From Betaproteobacteria bacterium (lineage in GTDB: Bacteria > Pseudomonadota > Gammaproteobacteria > Burkholderiales > Rhodocyclaceae): DNA of 64,000 nt. Shown here piece by piece: positions 15,948 to 24,413 of this stretch; the stretch's first letter is position 1, and each line of letters begins with the position of its first letter. The notes under the pieces were generated by a model. That model was not told where the DNA came from, did no database searches, and saw nothing but the letters and a program-made list of their open reading frames with translations. The position numbers and the translations under genes were made by a program. The stretch covers positions 1-64,000 of the forward strand of contig JACQYB010000020.1 of assembly GCA_016208415.1 (NCBI GenBank). The letters are read 5' to 3'.

Positions 15948-17120
15948 TCACGGCTCGCCGCGGACGGCTTCGCCGGGCGCGGCGTGGGTGCTGCGTGCCC
16001 GGCCTTCGGGCTCGCGGCCGAAGGCATGAAGCGCGGCATCGATGAAGCCCATCGCCGCGGCCTCGTACGTATAGGCCTTCACCATGTCGCGCGAGTTGGC
16101 CGAAAAGCGGTCATAGAGCGCCTGATCCGCAAGCAGCCGCATGGCGGCTTCCGTCCAGCGCGGGGGATCGGCCTCGAGGACGAAGCCGTTCACGCCGTCC
16201 TCGACGATCTCGCCCACCACCCCGGCATGGGGCGTGACGATGACCGGCAGCCCGGAGGCGCAGGCCTCGTTCGCCACCACGCCCCAGGGATCCCACGACG
16301 TGGGGAAAAGGAACACCCGGGCCTCGTTGTACAGTCGCGGCAGATCCGCCTGCGCGGTGAAGCCGGCGAAGGTCGTCCGGACGCCCGTCGCCGATGCCGC
16401 GCGTTCCCGCACCGCCTCCTCCATGGGACCGGCGCCGACGTACAGCAGCGTGACTTCGCGTCCCAGCTTCTTCGCCAGCAGTTCCGCCATGTCCAGGGCG
16501 AAGAGCGGTCGCTTGATCTGCGTCAGACGACTGCAGAACAGCAGGTCATGGCGCTTTTCGACACCGGACAGCCTGAAACGGGCATTGTCCACGCCCAGCG
16601 GGGAACGGAAGAACGACGAGGCGGGCACTCCGTAGGTTTCGTAGAGCCTGCGGGTTCCATTGTTGGGTCCCACGAAAGCCTGGCTGAAGCGGAAGAACAG
16701 CTTGCGCAGGGCGCGGTGCGGCCAGCGCAGACCCACCTCCGACTCCACCGTGCCGTCTATGGCGACGACGTGGCGCCTGCCGGACAGCAGCGTGTAGAGA
16801 AACGCATAGATGTTGGTCGGCTGGAAGCCGGAGTTGATCACGACATCCGGCGCCAGCCGGCGCAGTACGCCGACCACGTCGGGGTTGTTATGGACGCTGT
16901 AGGCGTCGTCGCGGATGCGGTAACGCTCCTTCAGGATGACGTGCTTGAACGGCAGTTCGGGGACGTCGCTGGGACGGCCGGGCTCACGCCGGGCACAGAA
17001 AATCGCCGTGAAATCGATTCGCGGATCGCTTCCCATCATCTGGAAAACCGGAATGCGAAACGGCGTGGGGTTGTTGCTGAGCAACACCACCTTCACCGGA
17101 GCACCGTTCGACTGCGCCAT
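15948..17120 (-). CDS. Glycosyltransferase, GT4-like (GT-B fold)
   Basis: A 390-residue cytoplasmic or membrane-associated glycosyltransferase. The N-terminal half carries LSNNPTPFRIPVFQMMG and the C-terminal half the GT4 signature: SRLTQIKRPLFALDMAELL, YVGAGPMEE and the donor-binding acidic motif WGVVANEACASGLPVIVT. It is expected to add a sugar from a nucleotide or lipid donor to a growing polysaccharide. ATG 17120 was chosen because GGAAGGG lies just upstream on this strand. The gene converges on the FemAB-DegT-deacetylase set and probably belongs to the same surface glycan system. Donor and acceptor unknown. Confidence 0.88.
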   Translation of the reverse strand: MAQSNGAPVKVVLLSNNPTPFRIPVFQMMGSDPRIDFTAIFCARREPGRPSDVPELPFKHVILKERYRIRDDAYSVHNNPDVVGVLRRLAPDVVINSGFQPTNIYAFLYTLLSGRRHVVAIDGTVESEVGLRWPHRALRKLFFRFSQAFVGPNNGTRRLYETYGVPASSFFRSPLGVDNARFRLSGVEKRHDLLFCSRLTQIKRPLFALDMAELLAKKLGREVTLLYVGAGPMEEAVRERAASATGVRTTFAGFTAQADLPRLYNEARVFLFPTSWDPWGVVANEACASGLPVIVTPHAGVVGEIVEDGVNGFVLEADPPRWTEAAMRLLADQALYDRFSANSRDMVKAYTYEAAAMGFIDAALHAFGREPEGRARSTHAAPGEAVRGEP

Positions 17121-17354
17121 GAAACCCTTCCTTTTTGTACACCGGCCGCCGCGGGTCCACGCCCCGGCAACGCCGGACATCGTTGTTGAAAAACCGCTCC
17201 CCGCCCGGGTCGATGCCGCCTTCCGCTTCCCGACCCGCTGGAACGCCGCGCGACATGCCGCATCGCGGCCGTTCGGGCGCCGATGTCCTTATAGCGTGTT
17301 CGGGGCCGGAAGGCGCGGTCCGATTTAACGGATCGCCCCCCGGGCCGCCACTCA

Positions 17355-17858
17355 TCAATCGCGCTCGAACAGGGGAAGCTCCGGCACCACCAGCGTGCTG
17401 CGCACCCGCCCGGCGTCGTCGAAGATGACGCTGAAGATGGCCGGGCGCAGCCACACGTCGGTGAAGCGGTAGTCCCAGGCCGTCTCGCCGCGGCGTTCGA
17501 AGGGGATCACGCAGCACGGCGGCCCCAGCAGGCGGAGCACGTCGTCGCGGCTCTGTCCCGCCGCGATGCGCCCGAAGCCCGTGTCGTCCAACACCTGCTC
17601 GATGCCCACCAGCCGCCCGTCCGCCCCCAGCCGCACCATGAAGGTCTGGCGCCCGAGCGGGCCGCGGGGATACTGCCAGGTCTGGCCGCCGTCGGCCTCC
17701 CGCATCACGGCGTAGGGCTCGCCCATCTGCGCCCGCACCGCCTCGGCGGTGGCCACCCCCGGCCGCAACCCGCGCCCATCCACCCCGGCGCAGGCACCCA
17801 GCACCAACAGGCCGGCGAGGGCCGCGACGCCAGACCAGCGATCATTGCGCGAAGTCAT
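17355..17858 (-). CDS. BamE/SmpA-like lipoprotein
   Basis: A 167-residue protein with a lipoprotein signal peptide (LAGLLVLGAC, lipidated Cys about residue 23) and two repeats of the SmpA/OmlA (BamE-like) type, TAEAVRAQMGEPYAVMREADG...TWQY and SRDDVLRLLGPP. Such lipoproteins sit on the inner face of the outer membrane; the fold resembles BamE and beta-lactamase-inhibitor proteins, but this one is not necessarily the Bam subunit. Its ATG overlaps the stop of the SagB-type gene by four bases (ATGA), so the two are translated together. Function unknown. Confidence 0.78.
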   Translation of the reverse strand: MTSRNDRWSGVAALAGLLVLGACAGVDGRGLRPGVATAEAVRAQMGEPYAVMREADGGQTWQYPRGPLGRQTFMVRLGADGRLVGIEQVLDDTGFGRIAAGQSRDDVLRLLGPPCCVIPFERRGETAWDYRFTDVWLRPAIFSVIFDDAGRVRSTLVVPELPLFERD

Positions 17859-19591
17859 TCCTGTGTCCTCCTGTGCGGCGGATAGGGCGGCAGCGTGGTC
17901 AGCCGCGCGTCCTCCAGCGCCCCGCCGACGGTGAAATGGTAGAGGCTCTGCCAGCGCTGCCCCTCCAGCCCGAGGAGTTCGTGCATCTCGTCGTCGAAGA
18001 AGCAGCCAATGCCCGTCCCCCGCAGCCCCGCGGCTTCCGCTTCGAGGTAGAGCACCTGGCCGATGAGCCCGCACTCCCAGAATAGCCTGCGATAGCGCCA
18101 GGGTTCGCCGGCGACGCCATCGAAGTCCGCCACCATGCCCAGGGCGAAGCAGGAATCGGCGGCGATCTCCTGATGGCAGGCGACGAACTGCGCCGCAGCG
18201 CGCACATCGTTGGGCAGCAGCAGGCGCAGCGACAGGTGCTGCGGCCCCACCTCCTGCCACAGCCAGTCGGGGCGCATCGCCGCGCGCAGCGCCGGCAGCG
18301 CCGCGGGCTCGCGCGCCAGCAGGTAGAGCCCCGGCTCAAGACCCGCCACCCGATGCACGAACAGCAACAGATGCACCGCCACGGGCCAGGGCCAGGCGCT
18401 CCACGGCGGCGCGGCCGGGCGCGGCAGGGTGGCGTCCAGCACGGTGAAGAAGGCGGGCGCCGGCATCACGGTGGCGCCGTCGAAGGCCACGGCGCTGCGG
18501 CGCTGGCGGATGAGGCGGGCGGCGGGCGCGTCCCCGGCCGGGGTGCAGGGGAGCGACGACAGCGGCGGCCGGGGTGCGGGCGGCTGCGAGGCCGGCGCCG
18601 CACCGGGAGGACGGGCGAGCGCATCGTCACCGCCGCCCCGCACCGGCGCACTCGGGAGCGAAGCCGGCGCCGCCCCGGCCGGTGCGTGGCTTGCGGCGAC
18701 CGCCCGTTCGATGTCCGGCCAGTCCACGTGCGTCGGGCCGAGGCGGCTGGCCTGCCCCTGCCACGACGCTTCGCGCAGCATCCCGGCCAGGGCGCGGCAC
18801 TCCGGCGGCGCGGCGTCGATGCCGATCCACAACAGCGCTTCCGGCAGTTCGCGCTCGGCATCGGCAAAATCACCTTCCCGGTCCACGCCCGTCAGGGCAG
18901 CCAGGACGTCGTCGCCGGCGCCCTCCAGCAGTTGCGCCCGCCAGCCCATCGCCCCCGCCGCCAGCGCCACGGCGCCGATGGCGTGGCCGCAGTCGTGCTG
19001 GCAATAGCGGAAGGCGCGCAGGCCGTACTTCCACGCCTCGCGCCAGGCGATGGAGGTGAGCGCCAGCAGCACGCCCTCCGGAGCCGGAGAGGCGACCGCG
19101 CCCCGGGAGACCACCGCGGCCGGGCCGTCCCCCTCGCCCGGGGACCGCGCGAACCCGTCCGTCCCGGGCAGCGCGGCACGCCGCTCCAGGGCGTGATCGC
19201 GGCTGTGGTAGTGCCACACCCCGGCGGGCAGCCCGGGCAGCTCCGGCGCGATCACGTAGCCCTCGGTGGGATGGAGGTTGCCGCTGGAGGGGTTGCAGCG
19301 CAGCGCCCAGCGCGTGCCCAGATATTCCTTCCACGCCGACAGTCCAAGGGAGAGCTCCAGCAGCAGTGCGACGTGGCGCAGGTCGAAGGGCGCGGGCCGC
19401 GGCAGTGTGCCGGCGCGCAGGGCGGAGTACGGCGTGGCGGGATCGTCTGCCGCCAGCGGCAGCACCAGACGCGGTGCGCCCGCGAAGCTGCGGAACGGGT
19501 CGGGCTGGCTCGCCCAGTCCAGGCGCTCGGGGCCGGGGGCGTAGCGGCCGGGATGGTGCTTGCTGAGGGAGTGGTAGTCGAGGATGTCCAT
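17855..19591 (-). CDS. SagB/ThcOx-family oxidoreductase with two nitroreductase-like halves
   Basis: A 578-residue protein made of two FMN nitroreductase-like domains: residues about 40-270 (LGTRWALRCNPSSGNLHPTEGYVIAP, QHDCGHAIGAVALAAG) and about 340-570 (LIRQRRSAVAFDG, GLIGQVLYLEAEAAGLRGTGIGCFFDDEMHELLGL). An Ala/Pro-rich linker with repeated GAAPAS units joins them. SagB proteins oxidise azolines in peptide natural products, but many double-domain members occur outside peptide clusters with unknown substrates. No precursor peptide, cyclodehydratase or exporter gene is present nearby. It forms an operon with the overlapping BamE-like lipoprotein gene. Confidence 0.85.
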   Translation of the reverse strand: MDILDYHSLSKHHPGRYAPGPERLDWASQPDPFRSFAGAPRLVLPLAADDPATPYSALRAGTLPRPAPFDLRHVALLLELSLGLSAWKEYLGTRWALRCNPSSGNLHPTEGYVIAPELPGLPAGVWHYHSRDHALERRAALPGTDGFARSPGEGDGPAAVVSRGAVASPAPEGVLLALTSIAWREAWKYGLRAFRYCQHDCGHAIGAVALAAGAMGWRAQLLEGAGDDVLAALTGVDREGDFADAERELPEALLWIGIDAAPPECRALAGMLREASWQGQASRLGPTHVDWPDIERAVAASHAPAGAAPASLPSAPVRGGGDDALARPPGAAPASQPPAPRPPLSSLPCTPAGDAPAARLIRQRRSAVAFDGATVMPAPAFFTVLDATLPRPAAPPWSAWPWPVAVHLLLFVHRVAGLEPGLYLLAREPAALPALRAAMRPDWLWQEVGPQHLSLRLLLPNDVRAAAQFVACHQEIAADSCFALGMVADFDGVAGEPWRYRRLFWECGLIGQVLYLEAEAAGLRGTGIGCFFDDEMHELLGLEGQRWQSLYHFTVGGALEDARLTTLPPYPPHRRTQE

Positions 19592-19792
19592 GGCAGTCGA
19601 GGCCAGACCGTGGGTCAGTTGTGAAACGCAGACACCCTGACGGGTCCGTCAATTCCCCGGCGCATCGTTTTCGAGAACGCCGGCGCCCGCACCTCGGGCG
19701 CGATCGTCGGCCTGTTGGGGTTCGACCTCCCCGGGCAGACCGTCAAGCGTTACGGGTTGCGCGCCGGCGATGCACGAACGCGCCGGGCGTCA

Positions 19793-21094
19793 TCAGCCGC
19801 GCAGCAGCCAGCGCCACGCGGGGATGACTTCCACCGGGCCGGCGGCGGTTTCGATGCGTTCTTCCTCGTCGAGCGTGACGACGACCCCCCGCGACGGCCT
19901 GCGATCTGCCATGCACGCCTCCAGCGCGCGCAATTCCCGCTGGCGCGTCGCCGGGTCGGCCAGGGTTTCGGCCACCTGGATGGCCAGCGCTTCGTCGTCG
20001 CCGGAGCGGGCGAGGAAATCGACCTCGTGGCCCTTGTCGGTGCGGAAGTAGGCGATGCTCATGCCGCGGCGGCGCAGGTCGAGGAACACCAGCGTTTCCA
20101 GCAGGCGCCCCCGATCCATGCCCGGCGCGTGGCGGAAGGCCTGCGCGAGGCCGGTGTCGATGGGATAGACCTTGCGCGGATTCACCTGGCGCTGGCGTGC
20201 CGAGCGCGAATCCAGGCTGACGCTCTGCACCAGGTAGGCGTCCTCCAGATGGGCCAGGTAGTCGTGCAGGCTGTTCTTGCCACAGGCAATGCCCTGGGAC
20301 TTGAGGTCGTTGTGGAAGCGGTTGACGCTGAAGGCGCAGGCGGGCGAGCCGAGCAGGTGGCGGATCAGGTAGCGCAGCGGGGCGAGATTGCCGATGCCAT
20401 GCCGTTCCACCACGTCGCGCAGGATCACCACGTCGACGTAGTCCTGAAGGATGCGCAGGCGGTAAGTGTCGTCCACGTTCTGCACTTCGGGAAATCCGCC
20501 GATCTCCAGGTAACGGCGCAGGCGGTTGGACAGCAGGGCGCGGCGGTGGCTGCCCGCGGGTTCGACCAGGGTGTCGTCTTCGCCTTGGTGGCGCAGGGTC
20601 TCGCGGAAGCTGAAGGGGAAGATCTCGGTGGCGAGCGAGCGGCCGCGCAGCGTGGTGGCGATTTCCCGGCTCAGCAGGCGAGCCGAGGAGCCGGTGAGGG
20701 TGAGGTGTGCCTGTTCGGTGTCCAGCAGGCGGCGGATGAAGCGTTCCCATCCGGGGACGTTCTGGATTTCGTCGAAGAAGAAATGGCAGCGCCGTGTCTT
20801 GTTTTCCGGATACAGGCGGAAGAAGGTCTCCGGGATGAGCCGCAGGTCACCGGCCGTCATCGGATGCAGGCGCTCGTCGTCAAAGTTGACGTAAAGCAGA
20901 CACTGCTTGGGAGTGCCGGCGTCGAGCAATTCGTTCATCGCCTGGAAGATCCGCCAGCTCTTGCCCGTGCGGCGCACGCCGATGAGCGAATCCACCTTGC
21001 CGGCAATGGCGGGCAGCACGGCCTCACGGGGCGTGGGCCGGGGCAGGGCACGCTCCTGGAAGTCGCCGATGATCTGCTCGACGAGTGTGTTCAT
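19793..21094 (-). CDS. AAA ATPase with DUF4143 domain
   Basis: A 433-residue ATPase of the AAA_14/DUF4143 type. Visible parts are the P-loop GVRRTGKSW near residue 40, the Walker B-like HFFFDEIQNVPGWERFIRRLL, the sensor LTGSSARLL, and a C-terminal DUF4143 half with EIGGFPEV and a nuclease-like FRTDKGHEVDFLAR. These genes are widespread, often single and mobile, and their role is unknown; links to DNA metabolism or toxin-antitoxin functions have been suggested. ATG 21094 gives the usual N-terminus MNTLVEQII; a longer in-frame start reaches 21175. No partner gene is adjacent. Confidence 0.85.
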   Translation of the reverse strand: MNTLVEQIIGDFQERALPRPTPREAVLPAIAGKVDSLIGVRRTGKSWRIFQAMNELLDAGTPKQCLLYVNFDDERLHPMTAGDLRLIPETFFRLYPENKTRRCHFFFDEIQNVPGWERFIRRLLDTEQAHLTLTGSSARLLSREIATTLRGRSLATEIFPFSFRETLRHQGEDDTLVEPAGSHRRALLSNRLRRYLEIGGFPEVQNVDDTYRLRILQDYVDVVILRDVVERHGIGNLAPLRYLIRHLLGSPACAFSVNRFHNDLKSQGIACGKNSLHDYLAHLEDAYLVQSVSLDSRSARQRQVNPRKVYPIDTGLAQAFRHAPGMDRGRLLETLVFLDLRRRGMSIAYFRTDKGHEVDFLARSGDDEALAIQVAETLADPATRQRELRALEACMADRRPSRGVVVTLDEEERIETAAGPVEVIPAWRWLLRG

Positions 21095-21352
21095 GTCTCC
21101 ATGGTTGTCTTTTCCTGAGCGACAATTATCCTGGTGTTTGTGTTTCTTTGGAAGCCAATGATGCAGGTGTCTCACGCCAGACCCTGCTGAAGGGTGGGCG
21201 GCGCTCGCAGCGGCGAGTCATGCTGGGCTCACCGCCCGCCCCCCTGCATCGGGAGTGCACCCGGCGCGCAGGTGGTGTGTCGCTCCAGGCATGGGAGGCG
21301 CCAGGGGCACCACGCGGCCTGCCGGCTATAATCCGCCCACCGGAGGGTTGCA

Positions 21353-21661
21353 ATGATCTACTACAAGTACCACGTCTTCTTCTGCTGCAACCAGCGCGAA
21401 CCCGGCGCCACCTGCTGCAACGCCCGCGGCGCCGCCGAACTGCGCACCTACGCGAAGGAGCGCATCAAGGCGCTCAAGCTCAAGGGTCCGGGCAAGGTGC
21501 GCATCAATTCCGCCGGCTGCATGGACCGCTGCGACTCCGGGCCGGTGATCGTGGTCTATCCCGAAGGCGTCTGGTACACCTACTTCGACCAGCAGGACAT
21601 CGACGAGATCATCGACGAGCACCTGGTGCACGGGCGCGTCGTCGAGCGCCTGCGCATATGA
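21353..21661 (+). CDS. Thioredoxin-like [2Fe-2S] ferredoxin
   Basis: A 102-residue protein with a conserved cysteine pattern: CC at 11-12, CC at 21-22, and Cys56 and Cys60 in SAGCMDRCDSG. This matches the thioredoxin-fold [2Fe-2S] ferredoxins related to the NuoE subunit. It likely carries electrons in the cytoplasm. A GGAGG seven bases upstream supports the ATG. It is the first gene of a tightly packed run: its stop overlaps the next ATG by four bases. Its partner is not evident. Confidence 0.88.
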   Translation: MIYYKYHVFFCCNQREPGATCCNARGAAELRTYAKERIKALKLKGPGKVRINSAGCMDRCDSGPVIVVYPEGVWYTYFDQQDIDEIIDEHLVHGRVVERLRI

Positions 21662-22302
21662 CGCGACCGGCCGCCGAGCACCTGCTGCTGCCCGGCCCGG
21701 TCGGGCCCGTCGAGACCCTGGTGGAGGTGCCGGAGCAGCCGGTGCGGGGCATCGCCCTGGTGGCCCACCCCCACCCGTTGTTCGGCGGCACGCTCACCAA
21801 CAAGGTGGTGCAGACGCTGGCGCGGGCGTTGTGCGAGCTGGGCTACGCCAGCCTGCGCCCCAATTTCCGCTGCGTGGGCCAAAGCGCCGGCACCCACGAC
21901 CACGGCGTGGGCGAGACGGAGGATCTGCTGGCGGTGCTGGACTACGCCCGCGAGCGTTTCGGCGAGCTGCCGCTGGTGCTGGGCGGATTCTCCTTCGGCG
22001 CCTACGTGCAGAGCCGCGTGGCACGGCGCCTGGCCGAGGCGGGACGCCCGCCGCGGCGCGTGGTGCTGGTGGGCACGGCCACCGGCGAGGTGGCGGGGGC
22101 ACGCCGCTACGTCACCGAGGCGGTGCCGCCGGACACCCTGGTGATCCACGGCGAGTTGGATGAAACCGTGGCCCTGGCCAATGTGCTGGACTGGGCGCGG
22201 CCGCAGGAACTGCCGGTGATCGTGGTGCCCGGGGCGGACCATTTCTTCCACCGCCGGCTGCATATCCTGCGCGCCATCGTGCGCAACTGCTGGCAGCCGT
22301 GA
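21658..22302 (+). CDS. Alpha/beta hydrolase
   Basis: A 214-residue alpha/beta hydrolase with the nucleophile elbow GGFSFGAYV (Ser), an [17 protein letters not shown] oxyanion region near residue 37, HGELDETV (Asp) and [10 protein letters not shown] (His). This sub-family is often annotated as COG2945, of unknown substrate. Its ATG overlaps the ferredoxin stop (ATGA) and its own stop overlaps the GTG of the ABC ATPase, so it is translated as part of the same operon. Catalytic residues all seem present; the reaction is unknown. Confidence 0.88.
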   Translation: MTRPAAEHLLLPGPVGPVETLVEVPEQPVRGIALVAHPHPLFGGTLTNKVVQTLARALCELGYASLRPNFRCVGQSAGTHDHGVGETEDLLAVLDYARERFGELPLVLGGFSFGAYVQSRVARRLAEAGRPPRRVVLVGTATGEVAGARRYVTEAVPPDTLVIHGELDETVALANVLDWARPQELPVIVVPGADHFFHRRLHILRAIVRNCWQP

Positions 22303-23243
22303 AGCCCCTCGCCGACGCCGCCCCACCCCTGGTCGCCTGCGGACTGCGCAAGCGCTACGGCGGACGGGAGGTGGTGGCCGGGGTGGGCATCGAACTGCGC
22401 GCCGGCGAATGTTTCGGCCTGCTGGGCCCCAACGGCGCGGGCAAGACCACGACGCTGCGCCTCATCCTCGGACTGACCGAGCCGCACGCGGGCAGCGTCT
22501 CCCTATGCGGCCTGCCGGTGCCGGCCCGGGCCCGTGAGGCCCGCGCCCGGGTGGGGGTGGTGCCCCAGTTCGACAATCTGGACCCGGATTTCACCGTGGA
22601 GCAGAACCTGGTGGTGTTCGGCCGCTACTTCGGCCTGCCGGCGCGGGACATCCGCGCCCGCACCCCGGCGCTGCTGGCGTTCGCCGGGCTGGAAGGACGC
22701 GCCGCCACGCCCATCGGCGAGCTGTCCGGCGGCATGAAGCGGCGCCTGACCCTGGCCCGGGCGCTGGTCAACGACCCGGAACTGCTGATCCTGGACGAGC
22801 CCACCACCGGCCTCGACCCCCAGGCGCGCCACCTCATCTGGGAGCGGCTGAAGCTGCTGCTGGCCCAGGGCAAAACCGTCCTGCTCACCACCCATTTCAT
22901 GGACGAGGCCGAACGCCTGTGCCACCGCCTGGCCATCATGGACCGCGGGCGCATCATTGCCGAAGGCAGCCCGCGGGCGGTGATCGCCCAGCGCATCGAG
23001 CCCCAGGTGGTGGAGGTGTTCGGCGAGTGGAACGGGGCCGGCGCCGACGGCTGGGCCCAGGCACAGGCCGCGCGCTACGCCCGGCGTTTCGAGGTGAGCG
23101 GCGAGACCGCGTTCTGCTACGTCACCGACCCGCGCCCCCTGCTGGAGCACCTGGACGCCCAGCCCGGGCTGCGCTACCTGCATCGCCCGGCCAACCTGGA
23201 GGACGTGTTCCTCAAGCTCACGGGGCGGGAGCTGAGGGACTGA
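22299..23243 (+). CDS. ABC transporter ATP-binding protein, NodI-like
   Basis: A 314-residue ABC ATPase: Walker [12 protein letters not shown]-loop VVPQFDNLD, signature LSGGMKRR, Walker [14 protein letters not shown], and a C-terminal ~80 residues typical of the NodI/CcmA-DrrA exporters. It powers the membrane protein encoded next. NodIJ proper exports Nod factors in rhizobia; the free-living relatives in betaproteobacteria export unknown substrates, and nodIJ are thought to derive from such genes. GTG start overlaps the hydrolase stop. Confidence 0.88.
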   Translation: MKPLADAAPPLVACGLRKRYGGREVVAGVGIELRAGECFGLLGPNGAGKTTTLRLILGLTEPHAGSVSLCGLPVPARAREARARVGVVPQFDNLDPDFTVEQNLVVFGRYFGLPARDIRARTPALLAFAGLEGRAATPIGELSGGMKRRLTLARALVNDPELLILDEPTTGLDPQARHLIWERLKLLLAQGKTVLLTTHFMDEAERLCHRLAIMDRGRIIAEGSPRAVIAQRIEPQVVEVFGEWNGAGADGWAQAQAARYARRFEVSGETAFCYVTDPRPLLEHLDAQPGLRYLHRPANLEDVFLKLTGRELRD

Positions 23244-23269
23244 GGCCGCGCCCCTGTCAGCACAAGGCC

Positions 23270-24055
23270 ATGGCTACCGCCCACCTTCGCCCCCCGGACC
23301 TCAGCCTGCGCGCCCTGGCGGTGTGGCGGCGCAACTTCGACGTCTGGCGCAAGCTGGCGATCCCCTCGCTGCTGGGCAACCTGGCCGACCCGCTGATCTA
23401 CATGCTGGGGCTGGGCTACGGACTGGGCCAGTTGCTGCCGGAGGTAGACGGCACGTCCTACCTGGCCTTCCTCGCCACCGGGACGGTGTGCTTCAGCGTC
23501 ATGAACTCGGCGTCGTTCGAGACGCTGTACTCCGGCTTCTCGCGCATGCACGTGCAGAAGACCTGGGAGGCCATCGTCAACGCGCCGGTGTCGCTGGACG
23601 ACGTGGTGCTGGGCGAACTGCTGTGGGCGGCAGCCAAAAGCCTGCTGTCGGGCATGGCCATCCTGGCGGTGGCCTGGGCGCTGGGGCTCACCGGTTCGGC
23701 CATGGCGCTGTGGATCATCCCGGTGGCGGCGCTCACCGGCCTGGCCTTCGCGGCGCTGGGCCTGGCTGTGACCGCCGTCGCCCCCAGCTTCGACTTCTTC
23801 CTCTACTACTTCACCCTGTTCATCACGCCCATGGCGCTGGTCTCGGGGGTGTTCTTCCCGGCGCAGCAGTTGCCGCCGATGCTGCAGCAACTCGCCGGGG
23901 TGTTGCCGCTGCACCACGCGGTGGCGCTGGCGCGGCCGCTGTTCTTCGGCCAGGTGCCGCAGGCGCCCCTGCTGCATGTGGCAGTGCTGGCTGCCTACGC
24001 CACGGCGGGCTTTTTGCTGGCACTGGTGCTGACGCGCCGTCGGCTGATGAAATAG
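23270..24055 (+). CDS. ABC-2 type permease, NodJ-like
   Basis: A 261-residue inner-membrane protein with six hydrophobic segments and the ABC-2 permease pattern: WRKLAIPSLLGNLADPLIYML, SASFETLYSGFSRMHVQKTWE, and PMALVSGVFFPAQQLPPMLQ near the end. It forms the membrane channel with the NodI-like ATPase encoded 27 bases upstream. ATG 23270 gives the normal N-terminus. Exported substrate unknown; a lipid-linked or glycan-like molecule is possible by analogy with NodJ. Confidence 0.87.
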   Translation: MATAHLRPPDLSLRALAVWRRNFDVWRKLAIPSLLGNLADPLIYMLGLGYGLGQLLPEVDGTSYLAFLATGTVCFSVMNSASFETLYSGFSRMHVQKTWEAIVNAPVSLDDVVLGELLWAAAKSLLSGMAILAVAWALGLTGSAMALWIIPVAALTGLAFAALGLAVTAVAPSFDFFLYYFTLFITPMALVSGVFFPAQQLPPMLQQLAGVLPLHHAVALARPLFFGQVPQAPLLHVAVLAAYATAGFLLALVLTRRRLMK

Positions 24056-24075
24056 CTGGTACTACAATCGGCGCC

Positions 24076-24396
24076 ATGGACACGCTGCTGGTCATCACCA
24101 ACCTGCCCGACGAAGAGAGCGCCCGACGCCTGGCCACCACCCTGGTGGAGGCGCGCCTGGCCGCCTGCGTGAACATCCTGGCGCCGTGCCGCTCCGTTTA
24201 TCGCTGGCAGGGCGCGGTGGAAAACGCCACCGAGGTGCCGCTGCTGATCAAGACCACCCGGTCGCGTTACGCCGAACTGCAGGCCGCCGTGCGCGCCGGC
24301 CACCCCTACGAACTTCCCGAGATCGTGGCGGTCCCTGTGGTGGCCGGCCTGCCCGACTACCTCTCCTGGGTGGCGGCCGAGACCGCCAACCCTTGA
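24076..24396 (+). CDS. cutA: Divalent-cation tolerance protein CutA
   Basis: A 106-residue CutA1 homologue (TNLPDEESARRLATTLVEARLAACVNIL and SVYRWQGAVENATEVPLLIKTT). CutA forms very stable trimers resembling PII proteins; the link to copper tolerance in E. coli is old and its molecular role is still unsettled. The gene precedes dsbD, an arrangement also seen in E. coli (cutA-dsbD), and lies 20 bases after the permease gene, so all are likely one transcript. Confidence 0.93.
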   Translation: MDTLLVITNLPDEESARRLATTLVEARLAACVNILAPCRSVYRWQGAVENATEVPLLIKTTRSRYAELQAAVRAGHPYELPEIVAVPVVAGLPDYLSWVAAETANP

Positions 24397-24413
24397 CGCC
24401 ACGCCTACCCGCC

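Noticed and set aside
18500-18750. RiPP precursor or azole peptide cluster around SagB
   Set aside because: The repeated GAAPAS segments are the internal linker of the SagB-type protein; no separate precursor gene is present.
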